From assembly GCA_025331565.1 (NCBI GenBank), contig JAFREQ010000012.1:13630501-13694500 (forward strand): a stretch of DNA of 64,000 nt, read 5' to 3'. The stretch comes from Holacanthus passer. Taxonomy: Eukaryota; Chordata; Actinopteri; Pomacanthidae. Positions 1-12,499 of the stretch are shown piece by piece. The translations under genes and the position numbers were made by a program. The notes beneath the pieces were generated by a model that was not told the DNA's origin, did no database searches, and worked only from the letters and a program-made list of their open reading frames with translations. The stretch's first letter is position 1, and the number at the start of each line of letters is the position of its first letter.

Positions 1-1241
1 CCCATGGCCCCTGCTTGTTAGCCTGCCAGGGTGCGTACAGATGTTGCTTTCAGTTTGATCAAGCCTGTGGCCACACCCACAGTTCTCCATAATTCTCAGG
101 GAAACAGCATGTCGTGGTTTAAACTTATCAATGAAATCTACAGGCGCAGTCAGCAGATATGACAAGGATACAAAGACGTCCATCCTAATTATATTCTTGT
201 CTGTCCATCAGTTCTATTGTCAAGTAGATTGAGTTTAACCTCTGAACATTAGTCATGCACTGTAGGTCAACAGTGTGTAATATGGCAGAACTTAATCCTG
301 ATTGACCTCTGCCACTGCCAGCGTCCTCAGGCTGGATAATGTGGCTAATACATCAGCATTAATTAAACAGCTGGACACGGCGAACAAGCAGTGCTGCATT
401 GTGGGTAATCTAGTTGTAATAACTGTTGCCACTCAATATGGGCTGTCTGCATTGATCAGTTACTGAAAATATCTGATGTTTCTAAAGTTTAACAAAAAAA
501 AAACCTAACTAAAGATCCACTTACTGGATTTTTTTCCTCTGGCCTTTTAAATCGTTTCTAATGGTCTTCATCAGGGGATGGAGTTTGGGCGCTTATCATG
601 AAGAGCTCTCTCAAATATCGCCCACTGATGAACACCATGAAAAGTGGCTGGATGTTCCAGGTGAAAAATAAAAGTGAGTGAAGCTTGAGTTAAGATTTTT
701 ATTTTAATTATTCATCAAATGGATATTTCCACACTCTGCTTTGAAATTTGAAGACTTTCATTTCATTTGTATTTCAGCATATAAAGCATAGTATTAAAGT
801 GTGAGGACATGTTAATGCAATTTTGTTTAAAACTGCAAATACTAATTATTTTAAAGATACACTGATCTGTAGATTTCTATTTTGTTCCGTCTATAAAATG
901 TCAAAAATGGTGAAAAAATGCCCAAAGTACCAAGTTATGTGCAACAAGGGTTCAAAGCCCAAAGATGTTCAGTGTTTATATCAATCACTATGACATAAAG
1001 CACAAAAACACAGAAAGAATTTGATGTTTCAGCACTCTTTTTGTTGTTTGTTGTTTTCCAACAGGTTTGCTTCCAAGAGCATCTGTTTATAGTTGAGTCA
1101 CACTGTCCTCTCTCTGTCTCTCACCTGGTTCTTCTGAGGATGTGAATGACCTGTGATTTACAGTTCTTACATGTCTGTAGCAGTTTAAATGGAAATGTGA
1201 CAATCCCCCTGGCTTTGCCAAGGATAAGACTCTGCTGTGTG

Positions 1242-1243
1242 TT

Positions 1244-1276
<33 letters not shown>

Positions 1277-1280
1277 GCAG
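1242..1280. repeat. GT microsatellite, imperfect
   Basis: A run of GT units interrupted by single T substitutions. The minus-strand open frames across it translate to Thr-His repeats and are artefacts. Confidence 0.9.
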
Positions 1281-1394
1281 TTGTGTTGCTAGCTGCATGT
1301 TCCCCCATGCATTGGCATGTATAACCTTGGGAGCTATCCTCCCTCTAAGCATCATGGGATGGCTCAGAGGACAGGGAATTAGCCAATCAGCCGT

Positions 1395-1510
1395 TAGGGT
1401 CACCCCAGTCAAATGACCCTGGAGACACGCTGCCTCCCATCCCCCTCCTTTCAACTTGCTCCTCATCACATTACTCATCTGTTCACACACGCTCCGTGCG
1501 CACATCCACC
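1395..1510 (-). repeat. Left arm of a diverged inverted-repeat pair
   Basis: The reverse complement of this segment aligns with 2436-2575 over roughly 115 bases. The core ACAGATGAGTAATGTGATGA is shared exactly, followed by GGATGGGAGG and a CTCCAGGGTCAyTTGAC block ending in GGGGTGACCCT. The arms are about 0.93 kb apart, with small gaps between blocks. It is not low-complexity sequence and no transposon termini were recognised. Confidence 0.75.
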
Positions 1511-1828
1511 CAAGATGTCCGATGTGAAAATGCATATGTAAGAAGCAAATATCTAGGGCAGGAAAAGTCGAGTGTAACTGACTTGGTACCGCTAAAATTA
1601 GACTCACCATTGAGTCTGCTCACAAGGGAGAAAGAGGGAAAAGAGGAGAGAGGGAGCGTAGCATGGGTGAGGATGGAGAGAGCAAATAGAAGTCTGTAGA
1701 GGACACAAGATGGGGTGACACACATGAGAGGAAAGTGCAACTTAAGCTATTTTCCCCTATTAGCACTTGTGTAGCATTTCTGAACCGATGACATTTGTTC
1801 TCCACATATGGCAAGTGACTCAATAAAT

Positions 1829-1858
1829 TAGGCAATAATAATAATAATAATAATAATA
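1829..1858. repeat. AAT trinucleotide repeat
   Basis: About nine tandem AAT units followed by a GA-rich tail; a simple repeat with no coding context. Confidence 0.9.
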
Positions 1859-2435
1859 GAGGAAGAAGAATACATACATTGCAGAAAATGTCAAAGTGCT
1901 TCAATTTAAGAGCAAAGCAGTCAACACAATACAGAAAAACAACAATACAGATGCTGGCATAAAAAAAGGCAAAAAATTTGGAAATAAGCACCTCCAGGAC
2001 AAATTTTGAATTAAAAGACATGAGAGTGTCAATGTTCTCTTCTAAAGGTACATGTAGCCAGTATAGTTAGTGAAGGAATTAGTGGTAAATCCACTCTCTT
2101 TCTCATTAGTATCCAAGCAGTAGACTGGAGGCTCCTGGCAGGAATCCAAAGTACAAGTATAGTATAGTACAGTGCAGCTTTGAGGTGATGAATGGAGCAG
2201 CTTCTCTGCATCAGGGAGAGATAAAATAGGATGTAGTTTGTCAATGTTCTGTAAATGATAAAAGGAGGTTGTAAAGAAATGTTTGGTGTGTATTGCATAG
2301 ATTATCACCTATATATCTTCCCTCTCCTTTACCGCTCTTTCCCTTGCAGGCGGAGTTATGAGTTTAATTTTGGCCCAATGGACGTTTACTACATTCTCGT
2401 ATCTTACAACAGCCCCTGTCCTCTGAGCATCTCGT

Positions 2436-2575
2436 GTGGATGCGCGAGTGCAGCATGTGTGACAGATGAGTAATGTGATGAGGAGTGAACAGAGAGGAGG
2501 ATGGGAGGGAGGAGTTGCCAAGGCAATCTCCTCCGATCTCCAGGGTCACTTGACGGGGGTGACCCTGACAGCCAG
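2436..2575 (+). repeat. Right arm of a diverged inverted-repeat pair
   Basis: Partner of 1395-1510 in opposite orientation. This arm carries a roughly 25-base insertion between its GGGAGG block and its CTCCAGGGTCA block, so the pair is old. Both arms keep the motifs ATGAGTAATGTGATGAGGAG and GGGTGACCCT while the intervening DNA differs, which suggests either an ancient transposon or duplicated regulatory sequence. Confidence 0.75.
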
Positions 2576-3265
2576 CGCTCCCTGTACTATTCAACACTAA
2601 ACCTTCTGTAGCTGCGGAATGACGAGAGCTTCGGTCACGGTCAGTGTCATATGTGCAGCACGAGTCATACAGATAACATGGCTCTCACACACCATCAGCT
2701 TACATTTGGGCTACAGCTTGTAAGTGTACGTGTGAGTGCACACAGAGGGGGCAAAGCAGTGGCCAGTGGAGAGCCAATTACCCAGTCACTTACACACACT
2801 CACACACTCTGCACTCCCACTGAGGGAACAATGTCTGTGAGAGTCTTACAGTAACGAGCACACTGCAGCCTCTTTCTGTCAGAACAGAGCTCAGGATAAG
2901 GGCATGAATACACATGCAGTGGACAAGCCTAGGGGACAGAAGACAGAAACACACACACACAGCTACTTATTCACACACAACTGGAATACACTCAGAAGAC
3001 AAAGTACCGAGTTAGCAAGCAGAGGAGAGGCATACTTCATTTTCTACAACCTTTTAGTTGTATGTGTGTGTGTGTGTGTGTATGAGTGTGCTTGTCACTT
3101 GAGTGGTCCAGCAGAGAGGAATTGTGGGACAGGGTCCAGCATCTGAGGTGACTGGTTGCAGCATTAATGAAAACATTGCTGAGGTTGCCTGGCTAGTGTA
3201 GCGTCGGGCTACCACTCCATCACACTGACTCATTGGGCACAGCAGCAGCAGACCCCCAGCCACAT

Positions 3266-3267
<2 letters not shown>

Positions 3268-3302
<35 letters not shown>
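3268..3302. repeat. CA microsatellite
   Basis: About 17 CA units. Neighbouring DNA (about 2.78-3.53 kb) is also scattered with shorter CA runs, which generate spurious His-Thr and Cys-Val open frames on the two strands. Confidence 0.9.
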
Positions 3303-3306
<4 letters not shown>

Positions 3307-3729
3307 CATACACACACGAGTCCCCTGGCCAGAGAATATACTGACGCACATGGCGGATGCAGAAATAAGCTGATGCACACAGACACCAACATATTAAGAG
3401 TTGGAAGTTTGGAACTATCTATCACTGAGCCTACACGCACAAAGGCAGACGCACACACATGCAAACACACACAAACATGCCCTCACTCTGTCATCTTGAA
3501 CAGAATGAGGCCACACACACACGCGCCAGCACATCTGGTGGGCCACAGCACGGCTGAACCTGCTGCTGACACCACATCCAGAGGAGGCCTGGAAACCTTC
3601 CCTGGCACTCTGCAAGTGAACGCATCATTAGGCCATTGTCGAGATGAACTAGGTTATAATCAGCTACTATTAAATACTGAATAAAAAGTTGTCTTTAGTT
3701 TGAAACGTTCTGTCTGAATCTTATTTTTG

Positions 3730-4295
3730 AAGGAATAGTTAGACATTTTGGAAATACAACTTATCCACTTTCACGACAGTGCCTCTCTCAGGTCGGCAGC
3801 AAATATGAAGCTACAGCTACGAGGCGCCAGCTTAGCTTAGCATTAAGACTGTAAATGGGGGAAACAGCTGGCCTGGCTCTCTCTACAGCTTAAAAAGAAA
3901 CTTCGCCTAACTGGGTGTTGAAGTATTTCTGCTCCCAGCCAAGAAAAAGTCAGAATCAATCAGAATCAGGTTTATTGCCAAGTACATTTTTTTCATATAC
4001 AAGGAATTTGCCTCTGTATTGCGGCACATAAAAATAAGCACTGAACGAGAGAATAAAAACAAATACTGCAAAAGCCAAGAATCATACAGATTAAACTTTT
4101 TATTTGGATTACTCAAATAAGAGTGAGCTTCAGATAGGTGAACTATTTCACCTTTGAACTGAGCCAAGCTATTTGCTTTCCCGTCTCAAATCTCTATACC
4201 AAGCTAAGCTAATTGTGTCCTGGCTGCAACGTGCTTACCCAACAGACACCGTGGTATCAATCTTCTTCGCATCCAACTCTCAGCAAGGCCGTCAA
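3730..4295. mobile_element. Palindromic teleost repeat, copy 1, interrupted
   Basis: Starts with GGAATAGTTAGACATTTTGG and continues with ATGAAGCTACAGC, CAGCTTAGCTTAGCATTAAGACTG and GGAAACAGCTGGCCTGGCTCT. It ends with AAGCTAAGCTAATTG and a GTGGTATCAATCTTCTTC...AACTCTCAGCAAG segment that mirrors the left end. This layout matches copies at 5749, 30630 and 54942. An unrelated dispersed motif (about 3952-4035, 'TCAGAATCAGGTTTATTGCCAAG ... ACAAGGAATTTG') sits inside it, a nested insertion. It is probably a non-autonomous DNA transposon; the family name is not known to me. Confidence 0.7.
3952..4035 (+). repeat. Dispersed 'AGAATCAGGTTTATTGCCAAG' repeat nested in copy 1
   Basis: This matches, from general familiarity with teleost genomes, a very common interspersed motif (AATCAG-TTTATTG-CCAAGTA...ACAAGGAATTTG). 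It interrupts the palindromic repeat listed for 3730-4295, so it inserted later. Classification was not possible from sequence alone. Confidence 0.5.
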
Positions 4296-5748
4296 TAACA
4301 ATATTTAAGCTTAACTCCCATTTTCCTGGCAAAAAAAAAAGGTCTCAATAAATCTGAGACTCTATTCTTCCTCCTCTCTTTCATCCCTTTCAGAGAATTT
4401 CTTATGCAAGAGGAAGTGTGTGGCATGCTGTCAATTTAATCTGGACGAGATGACGTCTGCATGTCTGTTACAGAGGGAAAGAGACAGAGAGGTGGATTGA
4501 GGCACAACTACGCAGCGGAACTTAAATCCTCTTAGTGTCCTCAACTATCTATTTCCCACTCATCTGTCTACTTTCTGTCTGCGTCGAACTACCTGTCTAT
4601 TTATCGTATCCATCTGTCTTTTTCATGTAGTAGTAAATTTACTTTTTATTACAGATGAGCACATCTTACATCTTTCTTGCTATAAATGTTCCCCAGCGTC
4701 CTCCATCCTACCTACACTCTGTACACCAACCCCTCTCTTGCTCTCCTTTATCTGCCCCTTGTATGTGCTCTTCCCTCTCTACCCTCGCCATCCCTCTGCC
4801 CCCCTGCAAGGTCGTTCCCAAGGACGGCCTGCTCCCAGCATCCCCCCGCCTGATTGGCTGATTGGTATTAAAGGGCCAGCAGCCCCGCCGAGCACATGGC
4901 TCGACTCCATCTCTGCTACGATGCTGTCACCATTCCCACCACTCCTGAGGCTGCTCACTGTACTTGCTACACACACATAGCGGCTCACATGTCCATGCAG
5001 CAGTGAACCCAAAGACACACTCAGCTCACGCAAGATGCTGACAAAATATCTGACGTGCTAACATTCATACAGTAGACCATCCTGTCTCTTAAATCCGGTT
5101 GGGGCTGCTTGCTGCACTCTGCATGACAGGCCACTTATCAGAGTGACAAAGGATGCTCGCCTGCAAATACGCCCACTTGACCCATGCTTACAGGCAGCTA
5201 GCACCGTCTGAACTGAGCGAACCTTTTCCTTTACGATAAGTGAGCGTGACACACTACAAGCTCAGCAGACCTGAAAAACACAAAGCAAACAGCTTCAAAG
5301 CAGCCGGAGCAGATAGACAGTCAGCAAAATGGCCACCACAGCGAACACACTGAGCAAAATGTGCTGTCTGGAATGGAAAGAGGATTTAAGGGTGGTTGGT
5401 AAGTGCAATACTGAAAAAAAAACATCCTACATATTGAGAGCACCACTTAATAGGTTTTACAGAGTCCATCAGTTCCCATCTTAGGTGAAAAGCTCATCTG
5501 CTAATCTGCTGAATAATCACAGTCGTCGAAAGCCATTTTCTCTCATTCTAGTGACCTTACTTATAAAGCAAGTTGACATTTGGGCATTAGATACAAGTGA
5601 TGGTGCTTTGTTAAGTACTTCAAGAATTTTATGACATTATGAACAACATTTTATGAGAGAACAACTTGGCCAACAGACTAATGGTTTGAAATGTTAGTCT
5701 TAAAGTCTTTAATTCACTCTGTCATTTCAGAATTGCTGTTAGTCTTAT

Positions 5749-6180
5749 GTCATTGTTTGACATTTTGGCAAATGTGCTTTCTGGCAGAGAGTTAGTTTAG
5801 AAGACTGATATCGCTCTCATATCTGTACTGAAAATATGAAGCTACAAGCGTCAGTCGGTTAGTTTAGCTTAGCGTAAAGAAACCAGGAAACAGCTCATCT
5901 GGCTCTGTGCAAAGGTGAAAAATAGTCACTACAACCACCTTTGAAGCTCATTAATTAATACTTCCTGGAGTCTCCCACTTCCACTTCCAAGAATTTAATG
6001 CATCTGGCAGCAATACTACAGACCATAACCTCCTTAAGACCACAAATCATTTTTACACTTTGCTCCTTGTGTGGAATAAAGAAATGCAACATGTTTTAAT
6101 TAGTGAGCTTTAATGGCGGACAGACAGAGAACAGAGCCTCTGTTTCAAGTATTTATTCTAAGCTGAGCTAACATAAAGCC
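5749..6180. mobile_element. Palindromic teleost repeat, copy 2
   Basis: Carries TTTGACATTTTGGCAAATG, the GCAGAGAGTTAG block, ATGAAGCTACAAGC, GGTTAGTTTAGCTTAGCGTAAAG, GGAAACAGCTCATCTGGCTCTG and, after diverged DNA, a terminal CTAAGCTGAGCTAAC. These landmarks occur in the same order as in the copies at 3730 and 54942. It has no coding capacity. Confidence 0.65.
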
Positions 6181-7515
6181 AAGAAAACAAATATACCAAA
6201 GTGTCATTGTCCTCACTCCCCTGTTTTGTTTCACTCTTTAGGGCGTGTCAATTACACCTTTATAATTTGTATTAGTGTGAAGTCGAGTTTTGTGACTTCT
6301 TCTAAGACTGAAATCCTGAAATCACCTGTCAAAATGAGGCATTTTAACTATTGTAAGAATAACTTACTACATCAAATAAATGTTCTGCTCACAAAGTATG
6401 AATGGCTTTATATAAACTTCATTTACTCTCATTGAGATTGAAGACACATTCAGACAACCAGCATACAACACAAATACAGTCAGACAACCACAATAGACAA
6501 AATAAGTCCTAAAAAAAATGTTATATAGGTACAAGATTTAAATGAGAGAAGAGATGTGAGGTGGTTTGGCAGGTTTAACAGAAAAGCTATACATACAGCT
6601 ATCATTTCTTCTTGTCAGTGAGGAAGTCCATCCAACTTCATGACACAAAGAGCAGTGATGAGCATGAAATTTGTCATTAGTGATAAAACATAGTGCACTG
6701 TGATATCAGGGTTTACAGTAGCTGCTGAGGTAACGATGGGGCAGCGTGACAGCACAATAAATCCTGCAGACATTAAAGGTGACTGAACCATAGTTTTACG
6801 GTTAAGATAAGATGGGCAGCCTTTTATTCTATTCAGCAAGCCTAGTTTGACTGAGTCACATAGTGAATCTGAATTTTGAATGACAGTCTGCTGTCAAAAA
6901 AAAAAGATTCCTGAAGTATTTGAATGATTGAGAAATGGTGATAAGGGCACCATTTATAGTTCAAATGGGAGAATATCAGCATATTAGTGTTTATGAAGTC
7001 TTAATGGGTGTTTAAGTGTGCTTTAAGTGCGTACTGAGAATAAATACTTACTAAAAGGCGGTTACATAAAAGGGAAAACAAGGTTGCCTTCTAATGACCT
7101 TGCTGACTGAGAGACTTCATTAAATGCTCTTTAGTTCCTTTCAATCATTAGTCTGTGTTTATAAAAAGATGTTATGTTGAAACCGCTGACTTGAATAGAA
7201 GAAATTAGCAGCTCGTGACTTTCCTGGGAAATGTATTAGCAAAGCTGCCTGAAAGTAATGAATATTTCAACAATCAAATCCACTTAAATCAGAAAGCGGT
7301 TTTGAAAGAGATGCAACTCAGCATCAATAGCTGGGTGTTCCCTGTTCTTTGTTTGCTGTTTGCAGAGATTACTCATGTACGGCATGTAAGTGGTATTATG
7401 TAGCTAAGATGTAGGTGGAGTAAAAAAAAAAAAAAAAAAAGAGCTCATGGTGTTAAAGGTAGAGTGGAGCAGGGTTTTGCTGCAGTGGCGATGGTGCTGA
7501 AAGGACAGCAACCAG

Positions 7516-7540
7516 AGGAGGAGGAGGAGGAGGAGGAGGG
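7516..7540. repeat. GGA trinucleotide repeat
   Basis: Eight GGA/GAG units. The minus-strand frame across it reads as a proline run and is not a gene. Confidence 0.85.
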
Positions 7541-9062
7541 GTCAGGGAGGACAGATGGAGGAGGGGACACGCTTCAGAATCAGGTGTACAGATGGAGAGA
7601 GAGAGAAAATTATTGACAGTGGTGGCTGGAGCCATGTGTGCGACATGAATTAGCAAATGGAATGTATCCCACAAAGACACCGAAAGGAAATTCTCTAGAA
7701 TTTGTTTGTTTAGATTTTTCAGATTTTGTTTATTCATATTTATACATGTTTAATTCTATTGTCTAAATTGTCTAAATGACGTTTCCAAGTCATCTCTACA
7801 CTGCCAGGAATAAAGTTCAGGCGGAAAAATACTGAATCTTTAAAGGCCCTGCACACTCATGGTACACACACAAGTGATTTCAATTATTTTGGTTGATTAG
7901 ATGTCCTCTCCGCACTGTGTGGGCGTGTACAAACGCTCCTTCATTGACATTCTCCCTGTTCGCCCACCAAGCTTTAACCTGAGCAGACGCTGAATCAGCT
8001 AGAATATGTGAGGGTGAGCATGGCCATTAGCTCTGTTTAGCTATTTTTGTTGAGTTAGAAAACTCAAATTTGATCATCATCATCAGTCAAGACATAGAGG
8101 AAATGACATCACTGTCCTCAATGGCAGCTGCAGCCCTGTTTAGATATTGCTTTTACTGGCATGAGCATAATTAAATCCAGTATTGCCAAATCAGGTTGCA
8201 CAAGGTTTGTAGTTAAACTTTTTTGAGGAAAAAGGGGAACAAAGTGTTTTGCATATTGCATTATAGTGTATACTATTGTGAAAGAAAAAAAGGAATATAT
8301 ATGTTAACACGAAACATAGTTTAACAACTGAATGTAAGGAGAAATAAAAATCAGAAAGAGGAGACAGATTAAGTAGTTTCATGTGTCACTTGTTTTTTCC
8401 CTTGTGACATGTTTCTGATCTATTTTGTTGCGTTCACTGAATTTTTTCAAGTATGTATTGATAGAATTGAAAAATAGATTTTTGTCTCAGTTTCTTTCAC
8501 AATTATCTGCTTGCATTTTCATTCCTTCTGTGCAGATAAATGTATTTTGATATCAGACAAACCTGCATTCCAGTATATTGACAAATTCCTGTTTCCCTTC
8601 TACTTTTCTGCATTTCTTATCAAATGTCTGATTACAGACTTTGCCCTGCCCTCCACCTCTCCTCCTTCGCCCTTTACCACACATCTGCCATTCCATGATA
8701 ACAGAACCATTGACAGTATTGTGTCACTCTTTCCACGCTAAATCCCGGAGGAATTTTCCACCACCCACCTGGCACTTCACTCCTTCATCTCTGTCTTATT
8801 TCTTGTCCTCTTCATCCCCTGCCTTCCCTCCTTTCTCACGCTTCATTTCTATCATCCTCCATAGCCCCATCTGCCTGCTCATCATCTCTCCCCTGCAATC
8901 TTAGCCCTCCCCCCTTTTTTGTTCCTGTCTCTCTTTCTCTCTCTCTCCTCCCATCTTCTCTTTGTCTCTGCCTCTTTTCCTCCCTTCTCCCTGTTCTGGA
9001 CACTGTGAGTGGAACACAGATTATGTCAGACATTTATAAAACCGGATTAGCTAGGATCACCT

Positions 9063-9063
9063 T

Positions 9064-9098
<35 letters not shown>

Positions 9099-9112
9099 AC
9101 ACACACATTCAC
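9063..9112. repeat. CA microsatellite with CG interruptions
   Basis: Alternating CA with a few CG dinucleotides, immediately left of the Tc1-like MITE at about 9145. Confidence 0.9.
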
Positions 9113-9144
9113 ATGCATGCACACACGCAAATACAAATGACCAT

Positions 9145-9582
9145 GTATAATATGGCCAAAGGTATGTGGACAGCCCTGTTTACATACTGTACATTATGTA
9201 CTTTCAGTCTGGGGCAGTTTTTCCAGTCTTTGGTCTAAGTTCTAATGAAGAGAAATCTTAATGCTACAGTATGGATGAGGTCCTTTCCCTTTTCAATGTG
9301 GCAATGCCCCCACACACAAAGCAAGATCCATAAAGAAATGGTTTCTTTGTCATGACTTTTGCCCCCTCGGACACCTTTAAGATGCACTGGAACGCTGACT
9401 ATAAGCCTGACCTGATCACCCAACATCAGTACCTGACCTCACGTAGTGCTTTTGTGGCTGGATGGATTCCAGACTCCAAAATCTTATGAAAAGTCTCCCC
9501 AGAAAAGTGAAGGCTGTGAGCATATTAATAATTATAAGAATTTGATGTAAGGTTGTCCACATACTTTTGGCCATGTAGTGCA
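9145..9582. mobile_element. Tc1/mariner-like non-autonomous element (MITE)
   Basis: The left end reads ATGGCCAAAGGTATGTGGACA. The right end, at about 9554-9575, reads TGTCCACATACTTTTGGCCAT, which is its reverse complement with one mismatch. The termini are about 440 bases apart and flanked by TA-rich DNA, as expected for TA target duplication in the Tc1/mariner superfamily. The interior includes the GGAACGCTGA...CCTGACCTGATC type of text often seen in teleost Tc1-like relics. There is no intact transposase frame, so the element can only have moved with help from another copy. Confidence 0.8.
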
Positions 9583-12499
9583 TGTATATATAGATGCACA
9601 TGCTGCACAGTCTATCAGAAATATCTATTACACATATTTTCCTAAACCATACACACATGGCCCATGACACTAAAGCCTCATGATGTACAATATTCATCTG
9701 CAGCTCTGACTCATACATTCCCAAATCACTGACTACGCATACTATCACACATGCACAGGGTCCTCTGTCTCTTGGCTGAGTCCTATATGGACGGCTACTC
9801 TTCAAGACACACAAATCAGCTTGATGTAAATTAGTATTACGCAGCACAGAGCACATCCACCGAGACAGAATCAGTTAGAATAACAATAAGTACCACCTTT
9901 CTCTCTGTGTCACCTCTCTCTCCCGCTCTTTCTGTCTCCCTGCTATTCTTTCCTCCCTGCATCCCCCTCACCCATCCCTCCATTTCTGACTCAGCAGAAC
10001 AAGTCGAGACAAGGTCATCTGACTGCTGTTGCTGTGGAGACCAAGAATTGGGGGATTTTTCCCTCCCCTCCTTTCTTGTACTGCATGGCGGGGAAGTGTG
10101 GGGCGGTGTGGGGCAGGAAGGAATGAGAAACATGAACGTATGGCAGAGGTTAAGAAAGGATACTACTGGCAGCCATTTTGGTTGAAATGAGATTGAAAAG
10201 AACTTTATTAGCAGCACCACGTTGACAAAGTCACCCTCATGGGCAGCTGTGGGCTTCAGGATCAAATTATATTTATCAATCCTTAGTGTATATTTCCTAT
10301 ATGGTATGCATGTCTCTAGTTCCTGTGATACAAGGATTCTATATATAAATTAATATGTGTTAAAGAAATGAGTTGACAGTGAGAGGAACACAGTCATAAT
10401 GTCGACATGAAAGTGGGCAAAACAAAAGACAGCTGGCAAAAAAAAACAGTTGGCAGTAAAGTTTCCCTATAAATATGTGTATAAATTTGTGTTGCAGCTT
10501 TAAAACTAAGTGATCCATCTAAACCTAAGACCTCTTACAGTCACAAAAAAACATTATGAGCTTCAACCAACAGTTTTTAGTGAAAGGCTACAGAATTTCA
10601 ATGATGTTGCTGTTATTTTCTACATCCCTTGTATAGCTTAATTTAGTCCAAACACCCACCCCCATATTTTGGGGAACTGGTCCACATAAATTAAAACAAA
10701 TTGACTATTTTACATTGTTAGAACCTTGCAATGAATTTGGGAATAAGTCTCAAATAATACTAACAACAAGGCATTCCCTTTGACAGTTACCACAAAGACT
10801 AAAAATACATGAGTCTATTGATACATATTTGTGCAAATTTGTGTTACTTTTCAAAGTATGAGAAGTAACATTTGTACATATTGCAAACCTCCTGCAGGCA
10901 GAAAGGATTGCGGTAAAAGGTTGACAACCAATGTAGAACCAACATTCGTAGAAGCTGTGCACCAGCAAACCAGTCCTAAGTCAAACAGCAATGTAAGTAA
11001 AAGTGTCATTTGCTTTCACATCCTGTGAGTGCTGTATGGATGGGATATGCACACTGGGAACAGAATGTGTACTTGAAACTTTACCCCGCCCATCTGGTAG
11101 TTCAAGAGGGTTACAAAAACATCAAATATCCACAAACATGATGACTCACTGCTAAATTAAATTTGTGCTGTTTGTTAGTCATCTGCAGTATTTCAGATAG
11201 CTCAAATAATAAAAGCCAACTGCACTACAGCAGCATGTTTGAAGACAGTTGTAGCTGACTGTCCTCTAACCCCGAGCAAACCCTGTTCTGATGTTCTGGG
11301 GTTTCATGGTGCTGCGTGGTCATCGTCTGGGCCCACAGCAAGGAAGGCAGTGAGGCATGGCAACAATCTGCTGCAGGGACAGCGGGCCTGACTCTCAGCT
11401 TTGCCTTGCAAATCAGGCATGACTTTACATGCATGCGAGTGTGTGTGTTAGTGTGCGTATGGAACTCAGTGACTCTGCGCGTGTGCTCTCGCTGCTGCAT
11501 CGTCCCTTCAGTGAAAAAGCACAGAGGTAAAAACGTGACCAAAGGCCTGCAATGGCAACTTGCTGCTGCATATGGGCCAGCTTCCACTCGCTCTCACGTG
11601 TCCTCTGTCTTGTTTCTCTCTCATGCTCTCAGTCTTTGAATCTCTTTGGCAATGTTACAGGAAAATACACAATCTGTCCATCTACTCATTTTATTTCCTG
11701 TTCTCATAGTTTGCTCTTTTTCTACACTGGCCTCAGCCTTGCTATACCTTCCTCTCTGTCTCTTGTCTGTCATTTTCAACCATTTGTCTTTCTCACTGTC
11801 CAGTGTTCAGAGAATGCGGTCTGATTTGTTAGACTAGTTCAGTCCTCTTTCAGTGTTTGGATAGCTGCTGCAGGTGTCAATCCCACATGTCCCACAACAG
11901 TAGACAACATGTTTGACAACTGTCTGCATAAATGTAACATAAGGATACAGCTGCTAAGACTTCTTCTTTACATTCCTTCCACTATAACCACTTCAGTATT
12001 TCATCTTTGCCATTGAGTGCAAGTCTCTCCACATCAGCTAAATCTGCTGACTTTGCATTATTAAACCTGTTCACCTGCTGATGCACCTGCCCATGCCCCT
12101 GATGTGCAATGATTGACTGACTTCCTCTGATTTCTTTGTGTCTGCATTCTCTCTCTCACACACACACACATACACACATACACACTGTATGACTGCATGG
12201 CTGTCTCCTCTGTCTGCTGCACCCAGGCCCACTACTGAAGTGACATATGGAGGTGCACAACATGCTCATGACGGGACCAACACGACCGATGAGACATCCA
12301 AGAGTGCTTATCACATGCAACGATGCACACAAACCCACTATTGTATGTTACATAGATACATTACATGATGAAACAAACACAACCACGACAACTAGAGTCT
12401 AACCTTGTGCGTCCATTTATATAAAATTTCAGCCTAGAGACTCGCGATGCTGCTGGCTGCAAGCCTCGGAAATCTGCAGTAAAACAGGAGGGGCAGAAA

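Larger units (their letters stand above)
1..12480. other. Intergenic region upstream of atp1a3
   Basis: No exon chain with coherent splice sites and recognisable protein was found here on either strand. The open frames are short and mostly run through CA/GT repeats or pyrimidine-rich tracts. The stretch contains microsatellites, two members of a palindromic repeat family (about 3.73-4.30 and 5.75-6.18 kb), a Tc1-like MITE (about 9.15-9.58 kb) and a diverged inverted-repeat pair (about 1.40-1.51 and 2.44-2.57 kb), each listed separately. Distal regulatory elements of atp1a3 could lie here but cannot be told from sequence alone. Confidence 0.6.

Noticed and set aside
3054..3470. 138-codon minus-strand frame
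   Set aside because: Open only because of the CA repeat (Val-Cys runs).
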